DNA of 19,238 nt from CAG-390 sp051867815 (GTDB lineage: Bacteria; Bacillota; Clostridia; Oscillospirales; CAG-272), in contig JBJDZD010000020.1 of the NCBI GenBank assembly GCA_051867815.1, forward strand, positions 1 through 19,238, read 5' to 3'. The notes beneath the pieces are model-generated. The model saw only the letters and a program-made list of their open reading frames with translations, had not been told where the DNA came from and searched no databases. Positions 1 to 7,642 of this stretch are shown one piece after another. The position numbers and the translations under genes are program-made. Every line of letters begins with the position of its first letter. Within the stretch, counting starts at the first letter, position 1.

Positions 1-345
1 GTCGCCCGTCGAAGGATATATAATTTCGTTCGGGCTACGGTGACTTTATAACATCAAATTTCAATGTCCGCTTTTCTTTTTGACACCGTCGGCGCAAAAA
101 GAAAAGCTCGCAAAAGAAAAACGCCGTGGAGAGTTTCGCCGACTGCGGTCGGCGACCAAGGCTCCGCGCCTTGGATGGCGCCGCCTTTTGAAAAAGGCGG
201 GCGAAAACTTTTCATCATTTGGTTTGTGCGCCGGTCGTCGAGGATGGCTTCGCCAATCCACCGGCGCCGCCTTCCCCAAAAGTCGTGCGAAAACTTTCGG
301 TCTTTTTGTCTGCAATTTGCCGCAAACGCGGCAAATTGCTTCTTT
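1..345. repeat. Non-coding hairpin-rich intergenic block
   Basis: I see no convincing gene here. The open frames on both strands give low-complexity Arg/Lys/Pro-rich peptides without ribosome sites. The block is instead packed with inverted repeats: 13-bp perfect arms at 70-82/95-107, 8-bp arms at 136-143/148-155 around a TGCG loop, a near-perfect 20-bp palindrome at 181-200, and the terminator at 312-348. A degenerate direct repeat links about 173-211 with about 242-297; both copies contain ggcgccgcctt, then aaaag, then gcgaaaactt. This looks like an interspersed intergenic repeat, but whether it recurs in the genome cannot be told from one copy. Confidence 0.55.
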
Positions 346-348
346 TTT
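312..348 (+). terminator. Rho-independent terminator
   Basis: Perfect 12-bp arms (312-323 and 328-339) flank an AAAC loop and are followed by a T-rich tract (340-348). The T run is only on the plus strand, so it would stop transcription entering from a gene to the left of the window and insulate the helicase gene promoter just downstream. Confidence 0.8.
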
Positions 349-349
349 A

Positions 350-390
350 TTGACTTTATCGTTGAATTATGATATTATATTACATATAAT
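350..390 (+). promoter_or_regulatory. Two overlapping sigma-A-type promoters for the helicase gene
   Basis: TTGACT (350-355) and TATTAT (373-378) are 17 bp apart. A second pair, TTGAAT (362-367) and TATAAT (385-390), is also 17 bp apart and shifted by 12 bp. The second would start near 397, shortly before the ribosome site at 416-423. Which is used cannot be told from sequence. Confidence 0.65.
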
Positions 391-430
391 ATAATTAAAA
401 AACCATATTATGCATGGAGGTGGCGGTTTA

Positions 431-2818
431 GTGATATATGACAGACAATCGAATACCGTCATGCTCTCCGTGCGCGAGCTTGCGGAACGTGTTTCGCCCT
501 GTGCAGTCGGAACGGGCGATTTTCCAAGCTCCGAGGAGGGCAGGGCACTCCATAAGCTCCTCGGGTCAAAGCAGGGATCAAATTTTGCCGCCGAGGTGGC
601 GCTTGGCGCCGATTTTACAAGCGGTGGTATCACCTACCGTATTTCGGGACGCGCGGACGGCATTGCGGAGGGCGAGATACCGACCGTAGTTGAATTTAAG
701 ACCGTTACCCACTCCGCTTTTGATAACGCTTCCTCGCGCCTCGGGCGCACACAGCTGATGACGTACGCCGCCCTGCTCGCCCTCACTCGCGGTTGCGCTT
801 CGGTCGCCACAAGACTGGTCATTGCCACGCCGGACGGCGAGAAAATCAAAAACCGCGAGCAGACCTTTACGAAAGAAGACCTTGAAATCGCTCTCCATGC
901 CTTCCTTGCGAAGGTCGCCGACCATGCGCAAAACGAGGTTGACGCACTTTCTCGGATACACCCGGAGCTATCAAAGCTCCGATTTCCGCACGAGGGACTG
1001 CGCGAGGGTCAGCGCGAGCTGATATCGGCTGTGGCTTCCGCCGTCAAAAACGGCAAGCGTTTGTTTGCGCAAGCTCCCACGGGCATCGGCAAGACCGTAT
1101 CGGTCCTCTACGGTGCGGCGCGCGCCATGGCCGAGACGGATATCCGCAGGATATTCTACCTCACCGCGAAAGCGTCAACGCGCCGCGAGGCGTATGCCGC
1201 CGCAGGCAGGCTTGCCGCCGCAGGCGCAAGGCTGAGAACGGTCGTCATCACCGCCAAGGAGCAGATATGTCCGCGCAAATGCGGCTCCGATTTCGTCTGT
1301 GATCCCGAGCATTGCCCGATGATGAAGGGGTACTACGACCGTCTGCCCACCGCCATATGCGAGCTGCTGCAAAGCTACAAGGGCTACCCTGCCGGCGCAA
1401 TAACCGCGGCAGGGCAGAAGCACGGTATTTGCCCATATGAGCTGTCGCTTGACCTTTCCGAGTACTGCGACATCATTATTTGCGACTATAATTACGCCTT
1501 CGACCCGGCGGTCAAGTTCCGCCGCTATTTTGCGGATGGCGCGTACTGCGGAGGGAAGAACGTATTTTTGATCGACGAAGCGCATAATCTCCCCGAACGC
1601 GCGCGTGATATCTTTTCCGCAACCCTGACGCGCCGCGACATTGCACAGCTTGCCGCAGTCGTTGCACTCGACTCCTCACTCACCTCGGCACTCTCGCGGC
1701 TTGATGACGCGCTTTGCCGTGCCGGCGAGCTTTGCGAGGAGAATATGCAGGAGATAGACGGCGTGCGGTGCGGTTACTATTTCAATATCGATCCGCTCCC
1801 TGAGCTTGACGATGCCGTGGCGCACGCGCTTGAGCGAGCCGATCTGTTTTATTTTACGCACCGTACCGACCTGCCCGTTGCCTGTGTCGCATCGCGCTTC
1901 CGCTCACTATGCAAAAAATGGCAGAACGCCGCCATTAGCTTCGACGGACGATACCGAACGTATATAGAAAAGGTCGGTGAGGAGGTTTCGCTCAAGCTCT
2001 ATTGCCTCGACCCGTCGGCTCGGCTCGACGAAGTGCTCGATAAGGCTCATGCATCCGTGTTCTTTTCGGCAACCCTCACACCGGCGGATTACTTTTCCGA
2101 CATTCTCGGAGGAGGAAGGGGAAGCCGTTCGCTCTCGCTGCCGTCGCCTTTTCCGCGCGAAAATCTCGGCCTGTTTGCCTTGACGGCGGTCAACACAAGG
2201 TTTGAGGAGCGCGAGAAGTCGTACAAAAGGATTGCCGCCGCCATCGCCGCCACGGTTGCCGCCAAGAGGGGCAATTACATTGTTTATTTCCCATCCTACA
2301 AATATATGAACGCCGTGACGGATATCTTTACCGCGCGCTATCCTACCGTACCTGTGGCGATACAGCACAGCGGCATGACGCGGCACGAGCGCGAGGAGTT
2401 CCTCTCGTTCTTTGAGAACGACGTCGGCAAGCTTCGAGTCGGCTTTTGCGTTCTCGGCGGAAGCTTTTCCGAGGGCGTTGACCTGCCGGGAAGCAGACTT
2501 ATCGGAACGCTTATCGTTGGCGTAGGCTTGCCCGGCCTTTCTGCGGAGCGGAACATCATCCGCGATTATTTTGAAAATCGAGCCGAGTGCGGCTACGACT
2601 ACGCATACACCTATCCCGGCATGAACTCCGTCCTGCAGGCGGCAGGAAGGGTGATTCGCCGCCCGGAGGACAGGGGCGTCGTAATCCTCATTGACGACCG
2701 CTATGCGGAGGAAAAATACCGCGCTTTGTATCCGCCGCATTGGTCGGATATGAAATTTGCCGCCGACATCCCGGAACTTCAGGAATTTTTAGCAGATTTT
2801 TGGGAAAATATCAAATAA
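431..2818 (+). CDS. PD-(D/E)XK nuclease fused to XPD/DinG-type helicase
   Basis: Likely a DNA-processing enzyme joining a RecB-like nuclease domain to a superfamily 2 XPD/Rad3-type 5'-3' helicase; 795 residues. The nuclease motifs appear intact at the N-terminus: EEGRALH (His41), GRADG (Asp76), VEFK (Glu88, Lys90) and QLMTY (Gln108, Tyr112). The helicase has Walker A APTGIGKT (215-222), a cysteine cluster (280, 284, 290, 295 and 334 in the CPY motif) expected to hold an Fe-S cluster, DEAH at 382-385, and motif VI QAAGRVIRR from 736. I chose GTG 431 because GGAGGTGG at 416-423 sits 7 bp upstream; the in-frame ATG at 410 lies before that site. It appears to be a single-gene unit with its own promoters. 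The family is clear (COG1199-like); the biological role (repair, recombination or defence) is not. Confidence 0.88.
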   Translation: MIYDRQSNTVMLSVRELAERVSPCAVGTGDFPSSEEGRALHKLLGSKQGSNFAAEVALGADFTSGGITYRISGRADGIAEGEIPTVVEFKTVTHSAFDNASSRLGRTQLMTYAALLALTRGCASVATRLVIATPDGEKIKNREQTFTKEDLEIALHAFLAKVADHAQNEVDALSRIHPELSKLRFPHEGLREGQRELISAVASAVKNGKRLFAQAPTGIGKTVSVLYGAARAMAETDIRRIFYLTAKASTRREAYAAAGRLAAAGARLRTVVITAKEQICPRKCGSDFVCDPEHCPMMKGYYDRLPTAICELLQSYKGYPAGAITAAGQKHGICPYELSLDLSEYCDIIICDYNYAFDPAVKFRRYFADGAYCGGKNVFLIDEAHNLPERARDIFSATLTRRDIAQLAAVVALDSSLTSALSRLDDALCRAGELCEENMQEIDGVRCGYYFNIDPLPELDDAVAHALERADLFYFTHRTDLPVACVASRFRSLCKKWQNAAISFDGRYRTYIEKVGEEVSLKLYCLDPSARLDEVLDKAHASVFFSATLTPADYFSDILGGGRGSRSLSLPSPFPRENLGLFALTAVNTRFEEREKSYKRIAAAIAATVAAKRGNYIVYFPSYKYMNAVTDIFTARYPTVPVAIQHSGMTRHEREEFLSFFENDVGKLRVGFCVLGGSFSEGVDLPGSRLIGTLIVGVGLPGLSAERNIIRDYFENRAECGYDYAYTYPGMNSVLQAAGRVIRRPEDRGVVILIDDRYAEEKYRALYPPHWSDMKFAADIPELQEFLADFWENIK

Positions 2819-2822
2819 TTTT

Positions 2823-2856
2823 TTGCAAAATGCGAAATATGACTTGCAAAATGCGA
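2823..2856 (+). repeat. 13-bp direct repeat overlapping the asnS -35 box
   Basis: TTGCAAAATGCGA occurs perfectly at 2823-2835 and 2844-2856. The centres are 21 bp apart, which is two turns of B-DNA. The second copy contains the -35 element TTGCAA. The arrangement suits a protein binding in tandem on one face, but no regulator is identified. Confidence 0.6.
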
Positions 2857-2872
2857 GCTTTTGTGGTATAAT
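2844..2872 (+). promoter_or_regulatory. asnS promoter with extended -10
   Basis: TTGCAA (2844-2849), a 17-bp spacer, and TATAAT (2867-2872) preceded by TGG, giving an extended -10. The predicted start near 2879 leaves a leader of about 60 nt. This is too short for a T-box riboswitch. Confidence 0.75.
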
Positions 2873-2896
2873 ATTTGCCGTATGACAGATATTTTC

Positions 2897-2921
2897 TGCA
2901 ATTTTTCGCTGAAAAATTGCA
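2897..2921 (+). promoter_or_regulatory. Leader hairpin just before the asnS ribosome site
   Basis: Perfect 11-bp arms (2897-2907 and 2911-2921) with a GCT loop lie in the short asnS leader and end about 6 nt before the AAGGA ribosome site (2927-2931). No T-run follows, so it is not a terminator. It may protect or modulate the mRNA 5' region. Confidence 0.55.
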
Positions 2922-2938
2922 TAAGAAAGGAAATGATC

Positions 2939-4333
2939 ATGGAAAGAATCACTATTAAAGAAATTTTCGCGTCGCCCGAGAGGTTTGCTGACACGGAAAT
3001 CGTCGTTGCCGGCTGGGCGAGAACAATTCGCTCAAGCAATGTTTTCGGTTTTATCGAGCTTAACGACGGCTCGTATTTCTCAAATCTTCAAATCGTAGTT
3101 GAGAGCGAAAAGCTCGATAATTATAAGGATATCGTTAAGCAGAATGTCGGTGCTTCCTTCATTTGCAAGGGCGTGCTCGTTCTGACTCCCGGCGCACAGC
3201 AGGCATTTGAGCTTAAGGCGACCGAGATCGTGCTTGAGGGTGCATCGGCACCCGACTTCCCCCTCCAGAAGAAGCGTCACTCGCTTGAGTACCTGCGCAC
3301 CATCGCGCATCTTCGCCCCAGAGCCAACACCTTCAACGCGGTTTTCCGCGTTCGCTCGGTCGTTGCGTACGCTATCCACAGCTTCTTCTTTGAGCGCGGC
3401 TTCGTCTACGTGCACACCCCCCTCATCACCGGATCCGACTGTGAAGGCGCGGGCGAGATGTTCCAGGTAACCACGCTCGATCTGGCAAACCCACCCCGTA
3501 CCGCGGACGGGGAGATCGACTACTCCCGGGATTTTTTCGGCAAAAAGACCGGCCTTACCGTTTCCGGTCAGCTCAATGTTGAGACCTTTGCAATGGCTTT
3601 TGCAAACGTTTACACCTTCGGTCCCACCTTCCGCGCGGAGAAGTCCTACACCCAGCGCCATGCTGCCGAATTCTGGATGGTAGAGCCGGAAATGGCTTTT
3701 GCCGACCTCAATGACTACATGGACACCGCCGAGGCGATGGTAAAGTATATCGTCAAGTTCGTTATGAAGGAATGCCCTGCGGAGCTTGAATTTTTCAATA
3801 AGTTCATTGATAAGGGTCTGCTTGAAAGACTTCAAAATCTCGTTGACAACGATTTCGCCAGAATTTCCTACACGGATGCCGTTAAGCTCCTCGAGGAGAG
3901 CGGCGCAAAGTTCGATTATCCCGTTAAGTGGGGCATTGATCTGCAGACCGAGCATGAAAGATACCTCACAGAGCAGGTATTCAAGAAGCCCGTATTCGTT
4001 ACCGACTATCCGAGGGATATCAAGGCGTTCTACATGCGCCAGAACGACGACGGCAAGACCGTTGCGGCGGCGGATATGCTGGTTCCCGGTGTCGGTGAGT
4101 TGATTGGCGGCTCCCAGCGCGAGGAAAGACTTGATAAGCTTGAGGAAGCTATCGCTCGCTTCGGCCTCGCTCCCGAGGATTATTCCTGGTATTGCGACCT
4201 CCGTCGCTACGGCGGTACCAAGCACGCAGGCTACGGCCTCGGCTTTGAGCGCATGATCATGTACGTCACGGGTATTTCCAACATCCGCGACGTTGAGGCG
4301 TTCCCCAGAACGACAGGAAACGCTGATTTCTGA
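2939..4333 (+). CDS. asnS: Asparaginyl-tRNA synthetase
   Basis: Charges tRNA-Asn with asparagine in the cytosol. The 464-residue product matches the bacterial AsnRS length and layout: an N-terminal OB-fold anticodon-binding domain (about 20-105), then a class IIb core. Landmarks are KKRHSLEYLR...HLRPR (111-127), GSDCEGAGEMF (166-175), motif 2 FRAE (231-234) followed by EFWMVEPE, and motif 3 GLGFERM near the C-terminus. The start is ATG 2939, spaced 7 bp from AAGGA. ATG 2933 in the same frame is too close to that site. A class Ic aspartate aminotransferase follows after 27 bp and is probably co-transcribed. No T-box is present in the short leader. Identity is close to certain. Confidence 0.97.
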   Translation: MERITIKEIFASPERFADTEIVVAGWARTIRSSNVFGFIELNDGSYFSNLQIVVESEKLDNYKDIVKQNVGASFICKGVLVLTPGAQQAFELKATEIVLEGASAPDFPLQKKRHSLEYLRTIAHLRPRANTFNAVFRVRSVVAYAIHSFFFERGFVYVHTPLITGSDCEGAGEMFQVTTLDLANPPRTADGEIDYSRDFFGKKTGLTVSGQLNVETFAMAFANVYTFGPTFRAEKSYTQRHAAEFWMVEPEMAFADLNDYMDTAEAMVKYIVKFVMKECPAELEFFNKFIDKGLLERLQNLVDNDFARISYTDAVKLLEESGAKFDYPVKWGIDLQTEHERYLTEQVFKKPVFVTDYPRDIKAFYMRQNDDGKTVAAADMLVPGVGELIGGSQREERLDKLEEAIARFGLAPEDYSWYCDLRRYGGTKHAGYGLGFERMIMYVTGISNIRDVEAFPRTTGNADF

Positions 4334-4360
4334 TAATACTGATTTCGAAAGGTCATATCA

Positions 4361-5656
4361 ATGCTTTACTCGCAAATGTCTAAGCAGGAGCTTGCCGCTC
4401 TCGGCACCGGCTACCTTGCAAAATATAAAAAAATCTGCGCCGAGGGTCATCATCTTGACCTCTCGCGCGGCAAGCCCGGACGCGCACAGCTCAATATGAT
4501 GCAGGGAATGCTCTATTGCATCCATTCGAGTGCGGATTGCCGTTCTGCGGACGGTTTTGATTACCGTAACTACGGTCTGCTTGACGGTGTTCCCGAGGCT
4601 AAGAAGCTCTTTGCGGAGCTGCTCGGCATTCCCGAGTCGCACATCATTGTTGCGGGTAACTCGTCGCTGAACATGATGTACGATACCATGGTGCGCTGCA
4701 TGCTTTACGGCGTTGCAGGCGTTAAGAAGCCGTGGGTGAAGGAGGAGAAGGTCAAGTTCCTCTGCCCCGTTCCCGGCTACGACCGCCATTTTGCAATATG
4801 CCAGTCCCTCGGCATTGAAATGATCTCCGTTCCGCTTCACGAGGACGGCCCCGATATGGACATCATTGAAAAGCTGGTATCGGAGGATGCTTCGATCAAG
4901 GGCATTTGGTGCTGCCCGAAGTATTCCAATCCCGACGGTGTTACCTATTCCGACGCCACCGTTCGCCGCTTTGCAAATTTGTGCCCTGCGGCTCCGGATT
5001 TCAGGATCTTCTGGGATAACGCCTACGCCGTCCATGACCTTTACGATAAGGGCGACGAACTGCTTGATATCTTTACGGAGTGCCGAAAGACGGGCAAGGA
5101 GGACATGGTCTATTACTTCGCATCCACCTCGAAGATCACATTCCCCGGCTCGGGCGTCGCAATTTTTGCGGCTTCGGAGCATAATCTTGAATTTATCAAG
5201 CCGATAATGAACGTGCAGACGATTGGATTCGATAAGATCAATCAGATCCGCCACGTCCGCTATTTCGACGGCAACGCGACCAACATCCACAATCACATGA
5301 AGGACCTCGCGGAGATCATCCGCCCGAAGTTCAAGATAGTGCTTTCCGCGCTCGACCGCGATCTCAGCGGCACCGGAATCGCGCATTGGACAAATCCGCG
5401 CGGCGGCTACTTTATCAGCCTTTATCTTGAAAACGGCTGTGCAAAGAGAACATACGACCTCTGCCTCGGCGCCGGCGTGCATCTGACCGCGGCAGGCGCG
5501 ACCTATCCCTACGGTATAGACCCGAATGACTCGAATATTCGAATCGCACCGACCTATCCTTCAAACGACGACCTTGAGATCACCATGGATATCCTCACGC
5601 TTTGTGCGCGCATCGCGGCGATCGAAAAGTTTCTCGGTAGAAAGCTTTGCGATTAA
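4361..5656 (+). CDS. Class Ic aspartate aminotransferase (PF12897 type)
   Basis: A PLP-dependent aminotransferase, expected to interconvert aspartate and oxaloacetate with 2-oxoglutarate/glutamate in the cytosol; 431 residues. Recognisable features are the N-terminal LSRGKPG, the NPDG loop (190-193), Asp219 and Tyr222 (WDNAYAVHD), and the PLP-binding lysine Lys258 in STSKITFPGSG. The sequence resembles the aspartate-aminotransferase group Pfam calls Asp_aminotransf rather than ordinary class Ia/Ib AspC/AspB. Start ATG 4361 has GAAAGG about 8 bp upstream. It sits 27 bp after asnS, echoing the aspB-asnS pairing of Bacillus, but with a distantly related aminotransferase and reversed order. A strong hairpin ends the unit. 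Substrate preference beyond aspartate is inferred from the family. Confidence 0.88.
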   Translation: MLYSQMSKQELAALGTGYLAKYKKICAEGHHLDLSRGKPGRAQLNMMQGMLYCIHSSADCRSADGFDYRNYGLLDGVPEAKKLFAELLGIPESHIIVAGNSSLNMMYDTMVRCMLYGVAGVKKPWVKEEKVKFLCPVPGYDRHFAICQSLGIEMISVPLHEDGPDMDIIEKLVSEDASIKGIWCCPKYSNPDGVTYSDATVRRFANLCPAAPDFRIFWDNAYAVHDLYDKGDELLDIFTECRKTGKEDMVYYFASTSKITFPGSGVAIFAASEHNLEFIKPIMNVQTIGFDKINQIRHVRYFDGNATNIHNHMKDLAEIIRPKFKIVLSALDRDLSGTGIAHWTNPRGGYFISLYLENGCAKRTYDLCLGAGVHLTAAGATYPYGIDPNDSNIRIAPTYPSNDDLEITMDILTLCARIAAIEKFLGRKLCD

Positions 5657-5659
5657 TAT

Positions 5660-5690
5660 AAAGGTTCAGAACTGCGGTTCTGAACCTTTT
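5660..5690 (+). terminator. UNCG-capped hairpin terminator or attenuator
   Basis: Perfect 13-bp arms (5660-5672 and 5677-5689) close on a TGCG loop, a C(UGCG)G tetraloop in RNA. The arm ends in TTT and the T run goes only to 5690, so termination may be partial. It lies 4 bp after the aminotransferase stop codon. No promoter is evident before the next gene, which may depend on read-through. Confidence 0.65.
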
Positions 5691-5715
5691 GCGATAACGA
5701 AAAGTATCGAAAGAC

Positions 5716-6666
5716 ATGAAACAAACTCAAAAAACTACAAATCCCTACCCTTACAGCGACTCAAACAAGCGTTACCAAACATACGAATACTACACAAAGC
5801 ACAAGTACGGCGGCAGGGTTGCCAAAATACCGCTTGACTGCGGGCTTTCCTGCCCGAACATCGATGCCGGTAGCGGTTGCATCTACTGCTCCGGCCGCGG
5901 AAGCGGTGACACGGTGCCGGAGGGCCTTTCGCTTCGGGAACAATATGACGAGGGCAGGAAGCGCATATCGTCCAAATGGCCTGCCGACCGCTGTATTGCC
6001 TATTTGCAGGCTCACACGAACACGTACGCGCCCGTTTGCGTTCTGCGTCGGATATACGAGGAGGTGCTGAGCTTCCCGGCTATTTGCGGCATCAGCATTG
6101 CCACGCGTGCGGATTGCCTCGGCGAGGATATTTGCACTCTTTTGCACGAGGTATCGGAAAAGACCAACCTGACGATCGAGCTGGGGCTTCAAAGCTCCTC
6201 GGATGCCACCGCCCGGCGTATTCGGCGTGGGCATACCATGGCGGATTTTGAGGAGGGCTATGCGCGACTGCGCCGCATGGTGCCGCGTGCCGAGGTCTGC
6301 TTCCACATCATCCTCGGCTTGCCGGGCGAGACGGATGAGGATATGCTCCGCACTGCGCGTGACGTTGCCCGCTTGCGCCCCGAACAGGTCAAAATTCATC
6401 TATTGCACGTCATCAAGGACACCCCCTTGGCAGAGGAGTACCTTTCGGGAGAGTACGTGCCGCTTGAGCGCGAGCGTTATATTTCGCTCGTCTGCCGGGT
6501 GCTGACGATCCTGCCGCCCGAAACTGTAATATGCCGGCTGACGGGCGACGGTATTGCCGACGCGCTCCTGGCTCCGGAATACAGTAAACGCAAGATCGCC
6601 ATTCTCAACGACATTGATAAAAAAATGTTCGCCGATGGCATCATCCAGGGCTGCCGATATGAATAA
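5716..6666 (+). CDS. TIGR01212-family radical SAM protein (YhcC/YtqA-like)
   Basis: A cytosolic radical-SAM enzyme of the YhcC/YtqA (TIGR01212) group, 316 residues; the group is widespread and its reaction is not established to my knowledge. The conserved N-terminal region YTKHKYGGRVAKIPLD precedes the cluster-binding motif Cys46-X8-Cys55-X2-Cys58 (SCPNIDAGSGCIYC), with an extra Cys42. Later come an AHTNTYAP segment, IELGLQS, and HIILGLPGET, typical of the family. Start ATG 5716 has only a weak purine-rich site (cgaaag). It lies 59 bp after the aminotransferase, separated by a hairpin. It converges with the minus-strand epimerase gene across a shared terminator. Family assignment is firm; substrate unknown. 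Confidence 0.9.
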   Translation: MKQTQKTTNPYPYSDSNKRYQTYEYYTKHKYGGRVAKIPLDCGLSCPNIDAGSGCIYCSGRGSGDTVPEGLSLREQYDEGRKRISSKWPADRCIAYLQAHTNTYAPVCVLRRIYEEVLSFPAICGISIATRADCLGEDICTLLHEVSEKTNLTIELGLQSSSDATARRIRRGHTMADFEEGYARLRRMVPRAEVCFHIILGLPGETDEDMLRTARDVARLRPEQVKIHLLHVIKDTPLAEEYLSGEYVPLERERYISLVCRVLTILPPETVICRLTGDGIADALLAPEYSKRKIAILNDIDKKMFADGIIQGCRYE

Positions 6667-6699
6667 AACGCTGTCATCCCTCGCGGAATGACAGCGTTT
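6666..6699 (-). terminator. Terminator between convergent genes
   Basis: Perfect 12-bp arms at 6666-6677 and 6688-6699 enclose a 10-nt loop. On the minus strand the stem is followed by TTTTATTC, fitting termination of the epimerase transcript. On the plus strand the tail is poorer, but the left arm begins at the stop codon of the radical-SAM gene, so it may act in both directions. Confidence 0.72.
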
Positions 6700-6704
6700 C
6701 CGTA

Positions 6705-7631
6705 TTATTCTTCGAGCATATTTGCCCAATAATGTCCGATGCCCGAAATGAGCTTCAGCACCTCGGGGTGAACCGCAGATGGGAACGCGGAGAAGATGCG
6801 GAAGGTCTCAAAGCTGAGCGTGCCCTTGTAGCCGATCTCGCGCAGACCGTCTACGAATCCCTGCCAATCGCAAACGTGCGCCGAGCCGGTGACGAGGTAG
6901 GAGTAGGGAATCATGTGCAGGTCGTCGTGCGCGTTGTTGTCGTGGATGTGCAGGATGGTGAGACGGTCGCCCATCGTCTTTACGTATTCCTTGACGTTCA
7001 TGTGCGTCAGGTTCGCGTGACCAATGTCAAAGCAGAAGCCGAAATAATCGCCGCCTGCCTCGGCGTTGAGGGTATCAATCATCTTTGCGGCGTCATAAGG
7101 ATTGGAAAGTCTGCCTTCAACAAAGCGACCGCCGCTTCTGGTGAAAATATTTTCGAGGCAGATCTTGACGCCCTTGTATTTCTTAATGGTGGGAATCAGA
7201 CTGCGATAGAAATTCAGGTTGCATTCAAGCTCTTCTTCCTTTGATGCGGGAATGGATGAGGGGTGAACGACTATGGCAGGGCAAGCGACGTATTCGCAGA
7301 CCGCAAAGCATTTGTCGAGCGCCATGGCAACGTATGCGTTGACTTCTTCCTTGTCCTTGTACCAGCACGGAAAGGGCGCGTGCATCTGTGAGATGATAAC
7401 GCCCGTCGCCTCACTTGCTTCCTTAAGAGGACGGAAAAACTCACATAGCTCCTCGGTGGGCTTGTCAAAGATCGTGGGGTAAATGCCCTCCTTGGTGAGC
7501 TTTGATAGGGAGAGATAGGTGTCGATGTTATAATCGACGGCTTCAAAGCCGCACTCCTTGATGAATTCAAAGGATCTGAGAGCTTCGTCGTGGTTGTACC
7601 AACCGCCGGACTGTACGCCAACTTTAATCAT
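6705..7631 (-). CDS. Sugar phosphate isomerase/epimerase-like TIM barrel
   Basis: Predicted TIM-barrel protein of the xylose isomerase-like/AP endonuclease 2 superfamily, 308 residues. These typically bind a divalent metal and isomerise, epimerise or dehydrate small polyols or sugar derivatives. Likely metal and active-site residues are in VVHPSS, CLENIF, FDIGHAN, LHIHDN and SFETFR, the usual pattern of His/Glu/Asp at barrel strand ends. Start ATG 7631 has GGAGAAA directly after the upstream gene's stop codon; the intergenic gap is 11 bp, so it is almost certainly co-transcribed with the phosphodiesterase upstream. The pair suggests that the phosphatase/phosphodiesterase releases a product that this enzyme handles, or that both act on one compound, but no substrate can be named. 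Confidence 0.85.
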   Translation of the reverse strand: MIKVGVQSGGWYNHDEALRSFEFIKECGFEAVDYNIDTYLSLSKLTKEGIYPTIFDKPTEELCEFFRPLKEASEATGVIISQMHAPFPCWYKDKEEVNAYVAMALDKCFAVCEYVACPAIVVHPSSIPASKEEELECNLNFYRSLIPTIKKYKGVKICLENIFTRSGGRFVEGRLSNPYDAAKMIDTLNAEAGGDYFGFCFDIGHANLTHMNVKEYVKTMGDRLTILHIHDNNAHDDLHMIPYSYLVTGSAHVCDWQGFVDGLREIGYKGTLSFETFRIFSAFPSAVHPEVLKLISGIGHYWANMLEE

Positions 7632-7642
7632 TACGTTTCTCC

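Noticed and set aside
61..394. Three overlapping ORFs of 84-104 residues in the left intergenic block
   Set aside because: Low-complexity basic peptides with no ribosome site; the DNA is better explained by inverted repeats and a terminator.
410..430. ATG at 410 as the helicase start
   Set aside because: The strong GGAGGTGG site lies downstream of it at 416-423 and points to GTG 431.
2819..2938. T-box riboswitch before asnS
   Set aside because: The predicted leader is only about 60 nt and no T-box sequence or terminator was found.
3080..4225. 381-residue ORF antisense to asnS
   Set aside because: Shadow ORF from codon bias; no recognisable domain, and the plus strand clearly encodes asnS.
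4358..5482. 374-residue ORF antisense to the aminotransferase
   Set aside because: Shadow ORF; no domain and no ribosome site.
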